DNA of 64,000 nucleotides from Vicia villosa (lineage: Eukaryota; Streptophyta; Magnoliopsida; Fabales; Fabaceae). Shown piece by piece: positions 59,999 through 64,000 of the stretch. The notes below the pieces were generated by a model, which searched no databases, was not told the origin of the DNA, and saw only the letters and a list, made by a program, of their open reading frames with translations. Location of the stretch: positions 62,001 to 126,000 of the forward strand of contig NW_026705225.1 of assembly GCF_029867415.1 (NCBI RefSeq), in the 5' to 3' direction. Position 1 is the stretch's first letter; each line of letters begins with the position of its first letter. The translations under genes were made by a program, and so were the position numbers.

Positions 59999-61258
59999 TG
60001 AAGGATAGAAAAACACTTAGAAAGGGGGGGATTGAATAAGTGTGACTTTAAATCTTGGACGATAAAAATAAATTGCACAATTATTTTTATCCTGGTTCGC
60101 TGTTAACGAAGCTACTCCAGTCCACCCCCGCAGAGATGATTTACCTCAACTGAGGATTTAATCCACTAATCGCACGGATTACAATGGTTTTCCACTTAGT
60201 CCGCAACTAAGTCTTCCAGAGTCTTCTGATCACACACTGATCACTCCAGGAACAACTGCTTAGATACCCTCTAAGACTTTTCTAGAGTCTACTGATCAAC
60301 ACGATCACTCTAGGCTTAGTTCACTCCTAAGACTTCCTCTAGAGTCTACTGATCAACCTGATCACTCTAGTTACAAACTGCTCAGCCAACTGCCAAGACT
60401 TCCTAGAGTATACTGATCACACGATCACTCTAGTTCCTTACAACTTAATGTAATCTATTCAAGAGTTTACAAATGCTTCTTAAAAGCTATAATCACAACT
60501 GTGATATTTCTCTTAACGTTTAAGCTTAATCTCACTAAGATATTACAACAGCAATGTAGTGAGTTGATGAAGATGAAGATTCTGAGTTTTGATTTGAACA
60601 GCGTTTCAGCAAGTTATTTTGAATTGTCTTTGTTCAGGATCGTTAACCTTGCTTCTCATCAGAACTTCATATTTATAGGCGTTGAGAAGATGACCGTTGA
60701 ATGCATTTAATGCTTTGCGTGTTCCGTACAGCATCGCATTTAATGTTATACGCTTTTGTCAACTACCTCGAGCCTTGTTCACGCTGTGTCTACTGACGTA
60801 GCCTTTAGTAGCTTTAACGTTCCTTTTGTCAGTCAGCGTAGTCTGCCACGTGTACTTCCTTCTGATCTGATGTTTGTGAATACGACGTTTGAATATCATC
60901 AGAGTCAAACAGCTTGGTGCATAGCATCTTCTGATCTTCTGATCTTGAAGTGCTTCTGTTGCGTGATACCATCTTTTGAGCTTCAGTGCTTCTGATCTCT
61001 TGTTCTTCTGATGCTTCCATAGACCCATGTTCTGATTCTGCTTCGACCATCTTCTGATGTCTTGCCAGACCATGTTCTGATGTTGCATGCTGAACCATTT
61101 GAGACACAACTTCTGAGCGCTGAATTATGCGTACTCTTTATATATTTCCTGAAAGGGAAATTGCATTGGATTAGAGTACCATATTATCTTAAGCAAAATT
61201 CATATTATTGTTATCATCAAAACTAAGATAATTGATAAGAACAAATCTTGTTCTAACA
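59999..61258 (-). repeat. 3' LTR of the copia element (1260 bp)
   Basis: On the minus strand it begins TGTTAGAACAAGATTTG at 61258 and ends TTTTTCTATCCTTCA at 59999. TATA box (ctataaatat, minus) near 60668-60680. A tandem repeat (60215-60435) lies toward the 3' end, as in the solo LTR at 29470-30933. Confidence 0.9.
60215..60435. repeat. Tandem ~70-bp repeat within the copia LTR
   Basis: Three to four diverged units with agagtctactgatca and gatcactctag. Confidence 0.85.
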
Positions 61259-61280
61259 ATCTCCCCCTTTTTGATGATGA
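61259..61280 (-). other. Polypurine tract of the copia element
   Basis: Minus-strand tcatcatcaaaaagggggag directly before the LTR, the usual SIRE/Maximus form. Confidence 0.88.
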
Positions 61281-63234
61281 CAAAAACATATATAAATGAT
61301 ATGAATTTGCGATCAGAAAGAGTAGACGGCAAAAGACAAATTACACAGCTATAGCATAAGCATATGAATATGTCTCCCCCTGAGATTAACAATCTCCCCC
61401 TGAGATAAATAATCTCCCCCTGAAATAAATACTCGAAGAACTTTAATAAAAGACTTCCCTGATTATTTCGGTAGAGACGATCATATAAGCTTCTGCCTTC
61501 AGAGAATTCATAGCTTCTGACTTCTGCTTCCATTGGACAGCTTCAGAACTTGAATTTCTTTAGATCCTTAGAACACTCACAGCTTCTGATTCCTGCTTCC
61601 ATCGTGGACAGCTTCAGAACTTGAATTTCTTTGATCTTCAGAACATTCACAGCTTCTGACTTCTGCTTCCATTCAGGACAGCTTCAGAACTTGAATTTCT
61701 TTGATCTTCAGAACATTCACAGCTTCTGATTTCTGCTTCCATTCAGGACAGCTTCAGAACTTGAGTTTTCTGGATCTTTTAGAACATTCACATCTTCTGA
61801 TTTCTGCTTCCCTCGGATAGCTTCAGAACTTTGAATGTCTATCAACATCACTTCATGCTAGATTTGTATCAGAACATTGTTGAATGTACCAGAGCATCAT
61901 CTGAGCATCTCTACATCCTGAAATGTTACAGAACAAAAACTAAACGACAAAAGTCAGCATGAACGAGTTAGAACATAAAATGTATGTTTGAACACATTAT
62001 ATGTATCAGAGCCATATAGGCTGAAATAATGTATTAGAGCAAATAATGTATCACAGCCATAACATTATATGTATCAGAGCAAATAGAATTTTGTCAGAAC
62101 ATGATAGACAATGATATTCAAATTCTATTATCAGTGCTTCTGATTCATTCTTCTTTCTTGCTTCTGATCTCTGAAGCTTGACAGCACTCAGCTTGCTTCA
62201 GTTTCCATGGTTTTGCTTCTTGTGTTTGCTTTTGAAGATTCACTTCACTTCTCTGTACCTGCAAAACACTTAAACCATATAGAACTTGCAGTTCTTTGTT
62301 AGTGAATGTGTGGGAGCTTTACCCAGCAACTGATAGATTTAATCAAATCATTTATCATTTATCTTCTCCCCCTTTTTGTCATAACATCAAAAAGAATATT
62401 TTAAAAAGATTCAGATGTAAAAAAAACGACAAAAGAAAACATTTACTGGAATGTAAAACACAAAGAAACTTTTCATTGATAATCAAAAGATATTACAAAA
62501 GGTTCCTATGTTTAACAAGATGAGAAACATTCCTAGCAAATACAAAGTAGAATTTCCAAAGAGGAAATGACTACAAAAATTAAAAAAAAACAACATTCGG
62601 TCAAGAAACTCAACATAGAAGTTGAGCATATCTTCCCACAACTCAAGAAAGTCTTCTGTCTTTGGATGAAAGTTGATAACAACATCAAAGAAGGATCTGA
62701 CTTGAGAGGTATTAGAAGAGCCATCCCGAGATGCACAGAGATATGTCGCCTTTGAGTCATAGAACTTCAACAGACTTAGGGTGAACGCTAGGTTTTGAGA
62801 GAAGAAATAAAAAACGAGAGAGAGAGAGAGAGAAAAAAAACTTTAAGAGGAAAACAGAGAGATAGGAAACCAAAAACCATTTTGAAGAGTATTTAAAAGA
62901 AAATGAAATGAAACGAATGATGAAAAACATTTAATGTTACGTGACGTGAAGAGAGATAATAAAGACGAATGAGGTGACTAGCACAGTTACCTATGGTCGG
63001 CGTCCCTTCAACTGCACGCGCGCTTATCCATGAATAGTAACGACAGGTTTACCATCCCGAGATAAAACGTAACAGCTGTTTTGCTTTAAAAGAGGTTCTG
63101 AATCAACTTAGACAATGAAATGTTAGTAATAACCGAATCATACTTTCTAAAAGAATTCAATCAGAACTTCTGATTAAAAGAAATGTTCCACATTCATTTC
63201 AGAAGATACTCATACATGAGAACTTCTCATCTTC
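61281..63234 (-). other. Region between copia pol and its 3' LTR
   Basis: Nearly 2 kb without a convincing gene. It contains three short ctccccctgagataaat repeats (61370-61430), a ~70-bp minisatellite (61505-61830) and a minus-strand ORF of 95 codons (62770-62483) with no recognised domain. An env-like or other extra ORF may once have been here. Confidence 0.6.
61505..61830. repeat. Minisatellite of a ~70-bp unit (about 4.5 copies)
   Basis: Units start cagcttcagaacttgaattt and contain cttcagaacattcacagctt and ctgcttccattcagga. Two adjacent copies are nearly identical. Confidence 0.92.
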
Positions 63235-63999
63235 TCATTCTGGGCATAAATCCACACTGATGTTCTTCAGAATGAACTTAAACCTATCTTCAGCTAGGGG
63301 TTTTGTAAAGATATCAGCCCATTGATGGTCTGTATCAACAAAGTTTAAAGAAATAACACCCTTCTGAACATAGTCCCTTATGAAATGATGTTTAATCTCA
63401 ATATGTTTAGCTTTTGAATGAAGAATAGGATTCTTAGATAAACATATAGCAGAAGTATTATCACAGAATATAGGAGTGTTACTCTCAAATATCTGATAAT
63501 CTTCTAACTGACTCTTCATCCAGAGCATCTGTGTACTACAACCAGCAGCAGCGACATATTCTGCTTCTGTGGTTGATAGAGCAATAGTTGCTTGCTTCTT
63601 GCTGTACCAGGAGATCAAATGACTTCCAAGAAATTGGCAACTTCCTGAAGTACTTTTTCTTTCAATTCTGTCTCCAGCATAATCAGCATCGCAGAATCCT
63701 ACTAAGTTGTATTCTTTAGATTTTCTGTAAACTAAACCAACATTAGTAGTACCTTTCAGATACCTTAGAATTCTCTTAACAGCAGTTAAATGAGATTCTC
63801 TAGGATCTGATTGGAATCTAGCACACAAACAAACACTGAACAGAATGTCAGGTCTAGAAGCAGTCAAATATAGAAGAGATCCAATCATACCTCTGTATAA
63901 CTTCTGATCTACCTTCTTACTTACCTCATCCTTACCTAGGATGCATGTTGGATGCATAGGAGTTTTGGCTTCTTTGCAGTCTAGAAGATTAAACTTCTT
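63235..63999 (-). CDS. Ty1-copia pol, C-terminal RT and RNase H (partial)
   Basis: A minus-strand frame open from the window edge (the apparent ATG at 63957 is internal) to the stop at 63235. It begins in the RT C-terminal segment (KTPM, YRGMIGSLLYLTASRPDI, HLTAVKRILRYLKGT) and continues with RNase H: GFCDADYAGD (first Asp), STTEAEYVA (catalytic Glu), CDNTSAICLSKNP, HIEIKHHFIRD and ADIFTKPL. These are hallmark copia motifs, and no stop is seen in 255 codons. Its role is minus-strand RNA removal during reverse transcription. The intact frame, compared with the decayed copia at 43600-44140, points to a younger element. Confidence 0.93.
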   Translation of the reverse strand, partial: KKFNLLDCKEAKTPMHPTCILGKDEVSKKVDQKLYRGMIGSLLYLTASRPDILFSVCLCARFQSDPRESHLTAVKRILRYLKGTTNVGLVYRKSKEYNLVGFCDADYAGDRIERKSTSGSCQFLGSHLISWYSKKQATIALSTTEAEYVAAAGCSTQMLWMKSQLEDYQIFESNTPIFCDNTSAICLSKNPILHSKAKHIEIKHHFIRDYVQKGVISLNFVDTDHQWADIFTKPLAEDRFKFILKNISVDLCPE

Positions 64000-64000
64000 C

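Larger units (their letters stand above)
59999..64000 (-). mobile_element. SIRE/Maximus-like Ty1-copia retrotransposon, 3' part (minus orientation)
   Basis: From right to left on the minus strand: RT/RNase H (63999-63235), a ~2-kb non-pol region with a minisatellite, a polypurine tract (61280-61259) and the 3' LTR (61258-59999). The long stretch between pol and the 3' LTR is typical of the SIRE/Maximus lineage, which may carry an env-like ORF there; none is intact here. The remainder is outside the window. Confidence 0.88.

Noticed and set aside
60759..61109. 116- and 92-codon minus-strand frames
   Set aside because: Inside the copia LTR; no domain and no reason to be coding.

Overview
The window is plant nuclear DNA, very probably from a repeat-rich legume. 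It is AT-rich and built mostly of nested LTR retrotransposons and small DNA transposons. I find one ordinary host gene, a homocysteine S-methyltransferase with GT-AG introns. The retroelement types (Ogre/Tat Ty3-gypsy with a tRNA-Arg-type primer site, Athila-type derivatives, SIRE/Maximus-like Ty1-copia) fit a temperate legume such as Pisum, Vicia, Lathyrus or a relative. The species is inference.

Left part (1-21472): the 3' two-thirds of a large Ty3-gypsy element of the Tat lineage (element A), with reverse transcriptase, RNase H, a second RNase H and integrase. A complete 11.6-kb non-autonomous LTR retrotransposon (1168-12765) sits inside the second RNase H. Its two 3286-bp LTRs look identical and it has a perfect 5-bp target duplication (GATGG), so it is very young. 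Downstream of integrase, on the opposite strand, element A carries two genes: a five-exon plant-mobile-domain (PMD) gene (20029-16104) and a 244-codon single-exon gene (15544-14810). The polypurine tract and 3' LTR (20482-21472) follow.

Middle part (21473-53382): a TA microsatellite holding two MITE-like inverted repeats; a complete 4.3-kb Athila-type non-autonomous retrotransposon (24667-28979, TSD CTCAT); a CACTA-type end interrupted by a copia solo LTR (29470-30933); an Ogre-like LTR containing a Mutator-type MITE (9-bp TSD) and a hAT-type MITE (8-bp TSD); a decayed copia gag; the homocysteine S-methyltransferase gene (six coding exons, minus strand, 41118-37602); decayed copia and gypsy pieces; and a GC-rich solo LTR (51269-51928, TSD CTTTC).

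Right part (53383-64000): a second, inverted and diverged copy of the element A 3' end (element B), with the same antisense two-gene module (54761-59997). It is cut at the stop codon of the second antisense gene by a SIRE/Maximus-like copia element (59999 to beyond the window), whose 3' LTR, minisatellite and RT/RNase H are visible.

The most notable system is the antisense module of elements A and B. An intron-bearing PMD gene and a partner gene, each with its own TATA-like box, lie antisense inside an LTR retrotransposon. Three internal exons have identical lengths in both copies (125, 267 and 70 bp). Antisense orientation would hide the introns from splicing of the retroelement's genomic RNA and so explain why they survived.
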